In this document: piece by piece, positions 15,565-24,502 of the stretch | Layout: the number at the start of each line of letters is the position of its first letter | Numbering within the stretch: the first letter of the stretch is position 1 | NCBI RefSeq assembly: GCF_008014745.1 | Contig: NZ_VPFD01000024.1 | Span: 32,447 to 96,446 of the forward strand | DNA from: Massilia arenae | Lineage (GTDB): Bacteria; Pseudomonadota; Gammaproteobacteria; Burkholderiales; Burkholderiaceae_D | Length of the DNA: 64,000 nt | Reading direction: 5' to 3' | Notes under the pieces: generated by a model | The model's database searches: none | Told to the model about the DNA's origin: nothing | What the model saw: only the letters and a program-made list of their open reading frames with translations | Position numbers and translations under genes: made by a program

Positions 15565-18462
15565 TTAGGCGTAGCGGCGCTTCTCGCCGGCGCCGAACAG
15601 GTTGCTGGTGCAGCGGCCGCACAGCGTCGGATGCGCGTGGTCGTGGCCGACGTCGCGGCGGTAGTGCCAGCAGCGCTCGCACTTTTCGGCCGTCGACGGT
15701 TCCACGGTCACGCTTTCGTCGGCCTCGGCCGCCACTTCGCTGACGGTCGCCTGCGAGGTGATGAAGACGAACTTCAGGTCGTCATCCAGGCTGGCCAGCG
15801 CGCGGTACTTGTCGCCAGACGCCTTGATCGCCAGCTCGGCCTGCAGCGAGGAGCCGATGGCGCCTGAGGTGCGGACTTCTTCGAGCTGCTTGGTGACGTC
15901 GAGGCGCACCTGGCGCAGCAACGCGTACTTGGCCAGGAGGGCGTCGCCGTCTTCGAGTGCAGGGAAGGTCCACAGCGTCTGGGTGAAGATGGTCTCGTCG
16001 CTGGCGGCAAAATCCTCGGCGCCGGCAAACTTCTCCCACGCTTCTTCAGCGGTGAACGACAGGATCGGTGCCATCACGCGCAGCAGCGAGTGGGCGATGT
16101 GCCACAGCGCGGTCTGCGCCGAGCGGCGCGCCTGCGATTCCACGCCGGTGGTGTACAGGCGGTCCTTCAGGATGTCGAGGTAGAAGCCGCCCAGGTCTTC
16201 CGAGCAGTAGTTCTGCAGGCGGGACACGACCGGGTGGAACTCGTAGCGCTCGAAGTGGGCGGCGACGTCGTTCTGCAACTGGGCCATCGAGGCGATCGCA
16301 TAGCGGTCGATCTCGAGCAGCTCGGCCATCGGCACCGCGTGCTGCGCCGGGTCGAAGTCCGAGGTGTTCGCCAGCAGGAAGCGCAGCGTGTTGCGGATGC
16401 GGCGGTACGACTCGGTCACGCGCTTGAGGATCTCTTCGCCGATCGACAATTCGCCGGTGTAGTCGGTCGAGGCCACCCACAGGCGCAGGATGTCGGCCCC
16501 GAGGGTGTCCGAGATCTTTTGCGGCGCCATCGTGTTGCCGAGCGACTTGGACATCTTCTTGCCGTGTTCGTCGACGGTGAAGCCGTGGGTCAGCAGCGCC
16601 TTGTACGGCGGTTCGCCATTGAGCATCGACGAGGTCAGGAGCGACGAGTGGAACCAGCCGCGGTGCTGGTCCGAGCCTTCCAGGTACAGGTCGGCCGGGA
16701 AGCTCGACTGCGCCTTGTGCGAGCCGCGCAGCACGGTCTGGTGGGTGCTGCCCGAATCGAACCAGACGTCCAGCGTGTCCTTGTTCTTTTCAAAGATCGC
16801 GGCGTCCTCGCCCAGCAGGGTGGCCGGGTCGAGTTCGTGCCAGGCCTCGATGCCGCCCGCTTCGATCAGCTTGGCCACCTGCTCCAGCAGTTCCGGGGTG
16901 CGCGGGTGCAGCGCGCCGGTTTCCTTGTGCACGAAGAAGGCCATCGGCACGCCCCACTGGCGCTGGCGCGACAGGGTCCAGTCCGGACGGTTCTCGATCA
17001 TGCCGTGCAGGCGTGCCTGGCCCCAGTCCGGGAAGAACTGCGTCTTCTCGATGCCGGCCAGCGCGGTCTGGCGCAGGGTGGCGCCGCCATCCTTCGGCAC
17101 GACGTCCATGCCGGCGAACCACTGGTTGGTGGCGCGGTAGACGATCGGGGTCTTATGGCGCCAGCAGTGCATATAGCTGTGGTCGAACATCTTCAGTTCG
17201 AACAGGGCGCCCGCTTCGGTCAGCGCGCCGCAGATCGGTTTACTCGCTTCCCAGATCGTCATGCCGCCGAACAGCGGCAGGGTCGAGGCGAAGCGGCCAT
17301 CGCCCATCACGGGCTTGAGCATCTCGTCGTCCTTCATGCCGTGTGCCTTGCACGACTGGAAGTCTTCCAGGCCGTAGGACGGCGCCGAGTGGACCACGCC
17401 GGTGCCGCTGTCGACGGTCACGTAGTCGGCCAGGTAGACCGGCGACAGGCGATCGTAGAACGTGTCCTGCGCGTGCAGCGGGTGCTTGAAGCGGATGCCT
17501 TCGAGCTTGGCGCCGACGGTGGTGGCGATGACCGTGCCTTCCAGCTTGTAGCGGGCCAGCACCGACTCCACCAGCTCCGAGCCCAGGATCAGCAGTTGCG
17601 GCTGGCCGTCACGCTCGACCTGCACCAGTGAGTAGCCGACTTCCGGGCCCACGTTCAGGGCCTGGTTGGACGGGATGGTCCACGGGGTCGTGGTCCAGAT
17701 GACGATGAAGCCTTTGTCGACCGGGAGTTTATCCAGGCCGAAGGCGGCGGCGATCTTGTCGTGTTCGTAGAACGGGAAGCCGACGTCGATCGCCGGGTCG
17801 CGCTTGTCCTGGTATTCGACTTCGGCCTCGGCCAGCGCCGAACCGCAGTCGAAGCACCAGTTCACGGGCTTCAGGCCCCGATAGACATAGCCTTTTTCGA
17901 GCAGGGTGCCGAGCGCGCGCAGCTCGTCGGCCTCATTGCCGTGGGCCATGGTCATGTACGGGTTGTCCCACTCGCCCAGCACGCCCAGGCGGATGAAGCC
18001 GGTGCGCTGGCGGTCGATCTGCTCGAGCGCATAGGCGCGTGCCTTTTGCAGCACTTCGGCGGTCGGCAGGTTCTTGCCGTACAGTTTTTCGATCTGGATC
18101 TCGATCGGCATGCCGTGGCAATCCCAGCCCGGCACGTAGGGCGCGTCGAAGCCGGCGATGGTGCGCGACTTGATCACCATGTCCTTGAGGATCTTGTTGA
18201 CGGCGTGGCCCAGGTGGATGTCGCCGTTGGCGTACGGCGGACCGTCGTGCAGGATGAAGGTCGGACGGCCCGCGGCCGCCTTGCGCACGCGCTCGTAGAT
18301 TTTTTTATCCTGCCATTGCTTGATCCAGCCCGGTTCGCGCTTGGCGAGGTCGCCCCGCATCGGGAACGGGGTGTCGGTCATATTGACCGGGTATTTGCTT
18401 TCAGGCTTTTTTGGGCCCTTGGGCGCCTTGGACTGGCCGTTGTTCTGTGTGGTATCGGACAT
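15565..18462 (-). CDS. ileS: isoleucyl-tRNA synthetase
   Basis: 965 aa, class Ia. The HIGH motif is PPYANGDIHLGHAVNKILKD (near residue 75), CP1 editing-domain segments include WTTTPWTIPSNQALNV, and KMSKS is in GKKMSKSLGN (about residue 640). The C-terminal zinc finger has CERCWHYR and CGRCTSN. It charges tRNA-Ile in the cytoplasm. The start at 18462 (MSDTTQNN) matches homologues; the upstream extension of the frame overlaps the gap after ribF and lacks similarity. It is the second gene of the ribF-ileS-lspA cluster. Confidence 0.98.
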   Translation of the reverse strand: MSDTTQNNGQSKAPKGPKKPESKYPVNMTDTPFPMRGDLAKREPGWIKQWQDKKIYERVRKAAAGRPTFILHDGPPYANGDIHLGHAVNKILKDMVIKSRTIAGFDAPYVPGWDCHGMPIEIQIEKLYGKNLPTAEVLQKARAYALEQIDRQRTGFIRLGVLGEWDNPYMTMAHGNEADELRALGTLLEKGYVYRGLKPVNWCFDCGSALAEAEVEYQDKRDPAIDVGFPFYEHDKIAAAFGLDKLPVDKGFIVIWTTTPWTIPSNQALNVGPEVGYSLVQVERDGQPQLLILGSELVESVLARYKLEGTVIATTVGAKLEGIRFKHPLHAQDTFYDRLSPVYLADYVTVDSGTGVVHSAPSYGLEDFQSCKAHGMKDDEMLKPVMGDGRFASTLPLFGGMTIWEASKPICGALTEAGALFELKMFDHSYMHCWRHKTPIVYRATNQWFAGMDVVPKDGGATLRQTALAGIEKTQFFPDWGQARLHGMIENRPDWTLSRQRQWGVPMAFFVHKETGALHPRTPELLEQVAKLIEAGGIEAWHELDPATLLGEDAAIFEKNKDTLDVWFDSGSTHQTVLRGSHKAQSSFPADLYLEGSDQHRGWFHSSLLTSSMLNGEPPYKALLTHGFTVDEHGKKMSKSLGNTMAPQKISDTLGADILRLWVASTDYTGELSIGEEILKRVTESYRRIRNTLRFLLANTSDFDPAQHAVPMAELLEIDRYAIASMAQLQNDVAAHFERYEFHPVVSRLQNYCSEDLGGFYLDILKDRLYTTGVESQARRSAQTALWHIAHSLLRVMAPILSFTAEEAWEKFAGAEDFAASDETIFTQTLWTFPALEDGDALLAKYALLRQVRLDVTKQLEEVRTSGAIGSSLQAELAIKASGDKYRALASLDDDLKFVFITSQATVSEVAAEADESVTVEPSTAEKCERCWHYRRDVGHDHAHPTLCGRCTSNLFGAGEKRRYA

Positions 18463-18561
18463 AAGCTTCTTCTGGTAAGTGTTCGGTGTGCACGGCGCAG
18501 CGCGCCGCGGCAGAGTCTGGTGAGGCGCTTCCAACAAGCCGTTACGGCCCGGGAAGCGCGC

Positions 18562-19533
18562 TCAAATTCGGTCGGTCGCCGTCAGCGCGCTGTTGCGGTG
18601 GGCGAAGAACGCGCGCGCCTGGGCCGCGTCGTTGTCGATCGCGGCGGTGAGCGTGGCCAGGTCGTCGTATTTCTCTTCGTCGCGCAGCTTGGCCAGGAAT
18701 TCCACGCGCACCAGCTTGCCGTAGCATTGCTGGCCATAGTCGAAAACATGGACTTCAAGCAGCATACGGCCGGCATCCTCGACGGTCGGACGCACGCCCA
18801 GGCTGGCCACGGCCGGCAGCGGCGCGTCCGCCAGGCCGTGCACCTGCACGACGAAGATGCCAGACAGGGCAGGGCGGTGCGCGACCCGCAGGTTCATGGT
18901 CGGAAAGCCCAGCGTGCGGCCCAGCTTCTGGCCATGGATCACGTGGCCCGACATCGCATATGGATGGCCGAGCAGCTCCCTGGTACGGGCGAAATCGCCT
19001 TCCAGCAGGGCAGCGCGCACGGCCGAGGACGAGATGCGCTGGTCGCCATGCATGACGGCGTCGAGGGTGTGGACGTCGAAGCCGAACTCGCGGCCGGCCT
19101 CGACCAGCATCGCGATATCGCCCAGGCGCCGGGCGCCGAAGCGGAAATCGTCGCCGACCATCAGCCATTTGACGTGCAGGCCGTCGACCAGCACGCGCTC
19201 GATGAAGTCGCGCGGCGACATGGCGGCGAACTGTTCGTTGAAATGCTCGACGATGACGCGGTCGATGCCGGCCTGGTCGAGATCTTCGAGTTTGTCGCGC
19301 AGGTTGGCGATGCGGGCCGGGGCGCGCGACAGGTCGCCGGATTTGCGGGCGAAGTATTCGCGCGGATGGGGTTCGAACGTCATCACGGCCGCTTCCAGGC
19401 CGAGCCCCTCGGCGGCGCTGCGCACGTGGGCCAGCAGGGCCTGGTGGCCGCGATGGACGCCGTCGAAATTGCCGATCGTGAGCGCGCAGGGCGCACGCGC
19501 CCTGTCGTTGGGAAGTCCGCGAAATACCTTCAT
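18562..19533 (-). CDS. ribF: bifunctional riboflavin kinase / FAD synthetase
   Basis: 323 aa. The N-terminal FAD synthetase domain shows CALTIGNFDGVHRGHQALL (nucleotidyltransferase HxGH-like motif), VEHFNEQFAAMSPRDFIE and MVGDDFRFGARRLGD. The C-terminal flavokinase domain has GRTLGFPTMNLRV (about residue 210) and LLEVHVFDYGQQCYGKLVRVEFLAKLRDE. It makes FMN and FAD from riboflavin. ATG 19533 is preferred over the TTG one codon upstream. It is the promoter-proximal gene of the leftward cluster; its upstream region holds REP copy 2. Confidence 0.96.
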   Translation of the reverse strand: MKVFRGLPNDRARAPCALTIGNFDGVHRGHQALLAHVRSAAEGLGLEAAVMTFEPHPREYFARKSGDLSRAPARIANLRDKLEDLDQAGIDRVIVEHFNEQFAAMSPRDFIERVLVDGLHVKWLMVGDDFRFGARRLGDIAMLVEAGREFGFDVHTLDAVMHGDQRISSSAVRAALLEGDFARTRELLGHPYAMSGHVIHGQKLGRTLGFPTMNLRVAHRPALSGIFVVQVHGLADAPLPAVASLGVRPTVEDAGRMLLEVHVFDYGQQCYGKLVRVEFLAKLRDEEKYDDLATLTAAIDNDAAQARAFFAHRNSALTATDRI

Positions 19534-19648
19534 CAAATCTGGGTCCGGTTGCGCGCCGCGCTACGTTGGAGCGGCGCCAAAACCCTGATTATACGGTAAC
19601 TCGGTAGTTGCATATGGGCGACGGCCGTAGGGATCGTTAACGCAAAAA

Positions 19649-19754
19649 CGTCGTCCCCGCGAAGGCGGGGACCCAAGCTTGCCAGCGCAGCTACTTCGTT
19701 GGACCGAAGTGGACTGCGCGAAACCTTGGGTCCCCGCCTGCGCGGGGACGACGG
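19649..19754. repeat. REP pair (REPIN-like), copy 2
   Basis: Inverted units at 19649-19677 (GTCCCCGCGAAGGCGGGGAC core, CGTC before, CCAAG after) and 19725-19754 (the reverse arrangement). The stem has CCCC/GGGG in both arms, a compensated variant of the CCCG-type stems in copies 1 and 4. The 47-bp spacer includes an imperfect inverted repeat (CTACTTCG...CGAAGTGG). It lies between ribF and the TPR gene and covers most of the 240-bp gap. Confidence 0.85.
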
Positions 19755-19774
19755 GGTAATGCCGCTGTTGCTGA

Positions 19775-21004
19775 TTAGCTCAGCGGATTGTTGATCGCCA
19801 GGATCCAGTAGCGGGCCAGTTCGGCGGTGCCGTCCTTGCCGCCCACGGTCTTGAGCGTGGCGATGGCTTGCTGCTTCTTGCCAGCAACAGCGTAGGCTTC
19901 GCCCAGGCGCAGCTTGGCGTCTTCAGGGTTCTTCAGGCCACCGGCCTTGATCGCCGCATCCATCATCTTGAGGCCCTTGTCAGCCTGGCCAGCCTGCACC
20001 AGTGCATAACCCAGGCCCACCAGCGAGTCCTGGTCCTTGACCGCGGTGTGCTCGGCTTCCAGTGCAGCGAAGTTCTTGTTCTGCTCTGCCAGGTTCTTCT
20101 CGGCCAGGTCCTTCAGGCGCTGGTGACGCGCGGCGTCGGTGCCGGTGCCCAGGGCGCCAGCCTTGTAGCCCTTGTCGATGATCTTGAGCGCTTCGGCCGG
20201 GGCTTTCGCCTGCAGCACCAGCTGGGCCATTTCCATGTACTCGCTCGGCTTCTTGAGCAGGTTGTTGGCCAGCTTCAGGCGGTACACGTCGACGTTCAGG
20301 CGCTGCGAGTAGCCTGGCTGACGCTGCACGCGGTTCAGCAGGTCGGTCCAGTACTGGGCCTTCGGATAGCTGGAGGCCAGCTTCTCGATAGTGCGCACGT
20401 AGCCGGCGGTATCGTTCTTCTTGAGCTGGATATTGGCCAGCATGCCGAGCTGGTCTTCGCTCAGGCGGCCGCTTTTCTCGATGGTGCGCAGTTCTTGCTC
20501 GAGGGCAGCGGTATTGCCTTGTTTGTAATAGTTCTGCAGCAGGTAAGCGCGCAGTTTTGGATCTTCTTTCTGCTTGAGCAGGGTCTGGATGGTGCTGTTC
20601 GCCTTGTTCAGATCGCCTGCACGCATATAGATACCCACCAGGCCTTCGGCGAATTGCGAACGCTCGTTGGCGTTCAGCTTGCCAGAGGCGAGCAGGGCTT
20701 CGAAGGATTTGGCGGCAGTATCGTAATCGCCGGCCGACGATGCTGCCCCGGCGCGCACGCGCTCGATCAGGTAGCTTTCATTGGCGGTCTTGTTGCCCAC
20801 CTTGTCCAGTCCGCGCAGGGTAGCCAGTGCTTCTTTGTGCTTGCCCTGTTTCATCTGGGCCTGGGCTTGCTGCAGCGGTTTGCCAATCTCCGGGCGCATC
20901 GCTTCCTGCGCGACGGCGGAAGACAGGCCGATTACCGGGGTGAGCGCGGTAAAGCCCAGAGCGGCCATTGCAAGGCTGAGGTGAGCGAGACGGAACTTGA
21001 TCAT
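19775..21004 (-). CDS. secreted tetratricopeptide-repeat protein of the TonB/ExbBD locus
   Basis: 409 aa with a signal peptide (MIKFRLAHLSLAMAALGFTA, cleavage near SSAVAQ-EA). The mature protein is a chain of TPR-like helices, such as QMKQGKHKEALATLRGLDKV, AGDLNKANSTIQTLLKQK, and near the C terminus VQAGQADKGLKMMDAAIK and EAYAVAGKKQQAIATLKTV. It sits last in the tonB-exbB-exbD-exbD run, 70 bp after exbD, so it probably works in or with that periplasmic energy-transduction system; the exact role is not known. GC and codon use match the neighbours. Confidence 0.8.
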   Translation of the reverse strand: MIKFRLAHLSLAMAALGFTALTPVIGLSSAVAQEAMRPEIGKPLQQAQAQMKQGKHKEALATLRGLDKVGNKTANESYLIERVRAGAASSAGDYDTAAKSFEALLASGKLNANERSQFAEGLVGIYMRAGDLNKANSTIQTLLKQKEDPKLRAYLLQNYYKQGNTAALEQELRTIEKSGRLSEDQLGMLANIQLKKNDTAGYVRTIEKLASSYPKAQYWTDLLNRVQRQPGYSQRLNVDVYRLKLANNLLKKPSEYMEMAQLVLQAKAPAEALKIIDKGYKAGALGTGTDAARHQRLKDLAEKNLAEQNKNFAALEAEHTAVKDQDSLVGLGYALVQAGQADKGLKMMDAAIKAGGLKNPEDAKLRLGEAYAVAGKKQQAIATLKTVGGKDGTAELARYWILAINNPLS

Positions 21005-21074
21005 CTGAAAAATCCTTATTTCAAAATGGACACGGCAGGGATAGCCCTGCCGTGTTGGTCAAAACATGGAACGA

Positions 21075-21506
21075 TTACTGGAACTGCTCGTTACCGACCA
21101 TGCCGATTTTGGTGACGCCAATACGCTGGGCAGATGCCATGACACCGGCAACAACCTTGTACTCTACCAGCTTATTCGGACGCAAGTGCACTTCGGGCTG
21201 GTCAGGGATGGCGGCAACAGCGTTCATCTTGGCTTCCAGCGCAGCGCGGTCCGGCACGACTTCGCCATCCCAGAGGATGGTACCGTCGAAGTCGACGTCG
21301 ATCGTGATCACGACAGGCTTGATATCGCTCAGCGGCGGGTTACCAACTGGCATGTTCAGATTGACCGAGTGATCTTGCTTCGGAATCGTAATAATCAGCA
21401 TGATGATAAGAACGAGCAAGACGTCGATCAGCGGCGTCATGTTCATTTCCATCATCGGTTCCGGATCCGCATCCGCTGCGGAGCCTCCACCTACGTTCAT
21501 ACTCAT
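21075..21506 (-). CDS. exbD: ExbD/TolR-family protein (second copy)
   Basis: 143 aa. The cytoplasmic N terminus is followed by one membrane helix carrying the essential aspartate in EMNMTPLIDVLLVLIIMLII (Asp about residue 28), and then a periplasmic domain (KPVVITIDVDFDGTILWDGE). ExbD uses the proton gradient with ExbB to drive TonB. Two consecutive exbD genes differ markedly here. This one has a DFDGTILWDGEVVPD segment and a short Gly/Ser/Asp N terminus (MSMNVGGGSAADADPEP). Such paired exbD genes are known from Xanthomonas-like TonB loci. Confidence 0.92.
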   Translation of the reverse strand: MSMNVGGGSAADADPEPMMEMNMTPLIDVLLVLIIMLIITIPKQDHSVNLNMPVGNPPLSDIKPVVITIDVDFDGTILWDGEVVPDRAALEAKMNAVAAIPDQPEVHLRPNKLVEYKVVAGVMASAQRIGVTKIGMVGNEQFQ

Positions 21507-21585
21507 GGTGTGTCCTTATCAAATGTTGGGGAGAAGGTTACGGCGCCCGGCGCGAAAGCCAGGCGCCGCGTGCAGCGCTATCAGC

Positions 21586-22002
21586 TTATTGCGGCTGAAT
21601 AACGAAACCAACCTTCTGCACACCAGCACGTTGTGCCGTGTAAATGACCCGGCCGATTGCTTCGTAGCGGGCTTCCTGGTCGCCACGAACTTTCACCGCC
21701 GGTTGCGGCACTTTCACCGACTGCTCCGCGAGGAACTTGAACAGCTCGTCCGTGTTCGCGAGGTGAGTCTGGTTGTAGTACATCTCACCGTCTTTATTGA
21801 CGGTGATATTGACGTCTTCCGGTTTGGACAGGGTGACCTGGTTCTCTTCTTCAGGCAGCGTAACTTTCTGCAGATTCAGAACCACCGGGCTCGTGATCAG
21901 GAAGATGATCAGAAGAACCAACATGATGTCAACGAGTGGCGTCGTGTTGATCTCTGAATTCAGTGCATCTTCGCCGGAATCGGAACCGACACTCATCGAC
22001 AT
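21586..22002 (-). CDS. exbD: ExbD/TolR-family protein (first copy)
   Basis: 138 aa with the proton-relay aspartate in INTTPLVDIMLVLLIIFLI (about residue 25), and a periplasmic part (VNITVNKDGEMYYNQTHLAN...VKVRGDQEARYEAIGRVIYTAQRAGVQKVGFV). It follows exbB with only 3 bp between stop and start, so it is translationally coupled and probably the core partner of that ExbB. The second, 80 bp downstream, may be accessory. Confidence 0.93.
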   Translation of the reverse strand: MSMSVGSDSGEDALNSEINTTPLVDIMLVLLIIFLITSPVVLNLQKVTLPEEENQVTLSKPEDVNITVNKDGEMYYNQTHLANTDELFKFLAEQSVKVPQPAVKVRGDQEARYEAIGRVIYTAQRAGVQKVGFVIQPQ

Positions 22003-22005
22003 AAT

Positions 22006-22941
22006 TTATCCAATCTTTTTAGCTTGTGCAGCTGCGTTCGAGGTCGACATTGCGCCCGAGATCAGCACCGAGTGCACGTCAGCCGAGAACGAGCGGACTT
22101 CTTCCAGCACGGTCTTGTTACGACGCACCAGCCAGTTGTAACCCAGGACGGCAGGAACTGCAACGAACAGACCGAAGGCGGTCATGATCAGTGCTTCACC
22201 GACTGGACCTGCGACCTTGTCGATCGAGGCGTTACCCGACATGCCGATGGCGGTCAGTGCGTTGTAGATGCCCCAGACGGTACCGAACAGACCGATGAAC
22301 GGCGAGGTCGAACCGACGGTTGCCAGGAACGACAGGCCATCTTGCAGACGCGACTGGACGCGGTCGACCGAACGCTGGATCTGCATGGTGACCCAGGTCG
22401 ACAGGTCGATCTGCTCGAGCAGGGCGCCGTCGTGGTGCTGGGTAGCCTTGGTGCCGGTTTCAGCGATGAAGCGGAATGGCGAGCCTTCTTTCAGCTGAGC
22501 CGAACCAGCAGCGATCGACGGTGCTTTCCAGAACTTGGATTGCATTTCTTTGGCTTGACGCATCACTTTTTGCTGATCGATCAGCTTGGTGATGATGATG
22601 TACCACGAACCGATCGACATCAGCGACAGGATGATCAGGGTGCCCTTGTTGACGAAGTCGCCGTGTTCCCACATGGCTTGCAGGCCGTACGGGTTGTAGA
22701 CTTCTTCGGTCTGCTCGCCACCTGGAGCAGCGGCTGGCGCGCCAGCATCTGCAGGAGCAGCAGCGTCAGCAGGAGCAGCAGCTGGATCGACAGCTGGTGC
22801 AGCTGCGTCGGTCGCCACTGGAGCCGCGTCGGCTGCCGGGGTTTCTTGAGCGAAGGCCGGGGCCGAGACCAGAGCCGATGCTGCAGTAACCGACAACAGG
22901 ACAGCCGCCAGGAAAGCGGACAAACGGGTATTCTTAAACAT
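22006..22941 (-). CDS. exbB: ExbB/TolQ-family proton channel subunit with N-terminal signal and Ala/Pro extension
   Basis: 311 aa. The ATG at 22941 has GGAGGA 3 nt upstream. Residues 1-31 form a cleavable signal (LSAFLAAVLLSVTAASALVSAPAFA), followed by a 65-residue segment of almost only Ala, Pro, Asp and Val. The MotA/TolQ/ExbB core has three helices: GTLIILSLMSIGSWYIIITK, FLATVGSTSPFIGLFGTVWGI, and LIMTAFGLFVAVPAVLGYNW. ExbB pentamers with ExbD dimers form the inner-membrane proton channel powering TonB. The signal/AP extension is found in a subset of proteobacterial ExbB proteins and adds a periplasmic arm. Confidence 0.94.
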   Translation of the reverse strand: MFKNTRLSAFLAAVLLSVTAASALVSAPAFAQETPAADAAPVATDAAAPAVDPAAAPADAAAPADAGAPAAAPGGEQTEEVYNPYGLQAMWEHGDFVNKGTLIILSLMSIGSWYIIITKLIDQQKVMRQAKEMQSKFWKAPSIAAGSAQLKEGSPFRFIAETGTKATQHHDGALLEQIDLSTWVTMQIQRSVDRVQSRLQDGLSFLATVGSTSPFIGLFGTVWGIYNALTAIGMSGNASIDKVAGPVGEALIMTAFGLFVAVPAVLGYNWLVRRNKTVLEEVRSFSADVHSVLISGAMSTSNAAAQAKKIG

Positions 22942-23025
22942 GCTTCCTCCAAAGATATTAAATAGACAGTTCGCTGAACTAATGACAACGACAATCAAAA
23001 TTTGAGACGGTGTTCTGCCTCGGTT

Positions 23026-23688
23026 TTATTCCAGCGTCCAGACGTACTGCACCGCTGTCCACGCCTGTTCCGGCTTGCCATCAATCATGGCGGGCTTGAA
23101 TCGGCATTTGCTCAGAGCCGATTGCGCGGCCCGGTCCAAGTCACGGAAGCCACTCGACTTCGCCAGCTTGGCTTCGATCACCCGACCATCGACACCGATC
23201 AGGAACTGCAGGGTCGTGGTACCGGTTTCTTCATTGCGCTGCGACGAACGCGGATATTCCGGACGTGCGCAAGTATTAAAGTCAGCGACTGCCTCGGTGC
23301 GGCTAGGACCACGTGCCGGCGGTGCCGGCGGAGCCGGAGGTGCTGGCGGTGCCGGCGGAGCCAGCTGGGTGGTTGGCGGCGGCGTGTTGGTCGCGGTAGC
23401 GATCGTGTTTTGCGGTGGCGGCGGTTGCTGCACCTGCACTTCGACCGGCGGGATGAACGGCGGCGGCGGCGCTTTCATTTCTGGCGGCGGCGGCGGCGGC
23501 GGAGTTTCCGGCGGCGGTGGCGGCGCGGTCTCTTCAATCAGCTTGGTTTCCACAGCTTCGGTCACCGTGGTGACAATCCGGGTACCCAGGCCAGCCACGA
23601 GTGCCCATCCCACGAGAATGTGGAAGATGAGGACAACGATGAATCCTGTGAGATTCTTCCCGGGTTGCTTCTCATTCGAAAAATTCAT
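23026..23688 (-). CDS. tonB: TonB energy transducer
   Basis: 220 aa from ATG 23688, chosen because GGAG lies 9 nt upstream; the longer reading begins with GTG at 23742. One membrane anchor (LTGFIVVLIFHILVGWALVA) is followed by a proline-rich periplasmic rod (about residues 55-125) with runs of P and K/E plus a PAPPAPPAPPA stretch. The C-terminal TonB domain is CARPEYPRSSQRNEETGTTT, LIGVDGRVIEAKLAKSSGF and ALSKCRFKPAMIDGKPEQAW. It transmits energy from ExbBD to outer-membrane receptors, and is the first gene of the tonB-exbB-exbD-exbD-TPR operon. Two cysteines in the C-terminal domain may pair. Confidence 0.93.
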   Translation of the reverse strand: MNFSNEKQPGKNLTGFIVVLIFHILVGWALVAGLGTRIVTTVTEAVETKLIEETAPPPPPETPPPPPPPEMKAPPPPFIPPVEVQVQQPPPPQNTIATATNTPPPTTQLAPPAPPAPPAPPAPPARGPSRTEAVADFNTCARPEYPRSSQRNEETGTTTLQFLIGVDGRVIEAKLAKSSGFRDLDRAAQSALSKCRFKPAMIDGKPEQAWTAVQYVWTLE

Positions 23689-23778
23689 GCCATATTTCTC
23701 CAATACCAACTCTTTTTTGTTGCTACCAAACCCACTAAACACGACAAAAGCCTAGAGCCGCATCCGGGACATCGAAGA

Positions 23779-23807
23779 ATTATACCTACGAATTCTTTTT
23801 TGCACAT
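23779..23807 (-). promoter_or_regulatory. putative -10 of the tonB operon
   Basis: On the minus strand a perfect TATAAT lies at 23784-23779, about 90 nt upstream of the tonB ATG. A -35 at the right distance (TGTGCA or ATGTGC) is poor. No Fur box was found near it, in contrast to the fecI-like gene. Confidence 0.45.
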
Positions 23808-24502
23808 ACATTTTTACAGCACCGAAAGGTGCGCTAACTACCTGTAAATGCAGGCAAACAAGCTCATCTATACAAGCCTGGCGAGGTCGATTTGAGGGGT
23901 TCGGAAGGCCGGAAAATGTGTAGTTTTATGTATCGATTCTCCTCATCGCGTGGAAGATCAGTGCAGATGCCATATTCACCAAATTTCTGACGCTAAATCA
24001 GCAAGTTGACGAATTTCATATGACACCACAATGGCCTTTCTGCAAACAATAGCCTATTCTCATCAGCCCCCGACTTCCTGCATTGTCCTGGAAGTCGTCC
24101 CGAGTGTACATACGGTATAGATAAAAGCGATACCCGTTATTGCATTTGAGCTGCCTCAACAGTGCGTCAGTTGATGACTTCGGCTTGACAGGAATGAAAG
24201 CTGCGCACTCCTACACCCTGCGAGACAAACTATATTACTTAGTTAGTGCTAGACCCTTCACCGACAAATTGCCATGTCGTGGTTGTGACAGCGCTAACAT
24301 GTGATGTCGCGAACATACCATGAAATCTGTATGTTGGCGATACCGGATGAGCGTAATTGAACATGCATAAGCAAGGCGCGTTGCTTGAGGCGCGTCGCGT
24401 CGGCGGCTTTGCCGCCGACGCGACGGCAGTTCGTGGTTTGAGCGCGTGAGCGGGCCGCCGCAACAGCCGGCGGCGACCCACACGCATGAGGTGCTTGGGA
24501 GG
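23808..24502. other. gene-free stretch between tonB and spoVR
   Basis: About 700 bp with lower GC than the flanks and no convincing reading frame. The short minus-strand frames between 24235 and 24593 look like composition effects. It holds the hairpin at 24393-24425 and otherwise no recognised signal. Confidence 0.5.
24393..24425. terminator. perfect 15-bp hairpin downstream of spoVR
   Basis: CGTCGCGTCGGCGGC, a TTT loop, then the exact reverse complement. It lies about 80 bp past the leftward spoVR stop. There is no U tract on that strand, so it may stop transcription weakly, protect the 3' end, or be a repeat unit. Confidence 0.5.

Noticed and set aside
13711..15867. 718-codon plus-strand frame opposite coaBC-lspA-ileS
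   Set aside because: Runs across three genes with clear motifs on the other strand; amino-acid content is typical of antisense shadow (His, Arg, Gln, Ala).
23640..23840. Fur box at the tonB promoter
   Set aside because: Looked for TGAGAA/TTCTCA halves; none found in inverted arrangement near the tonB start.
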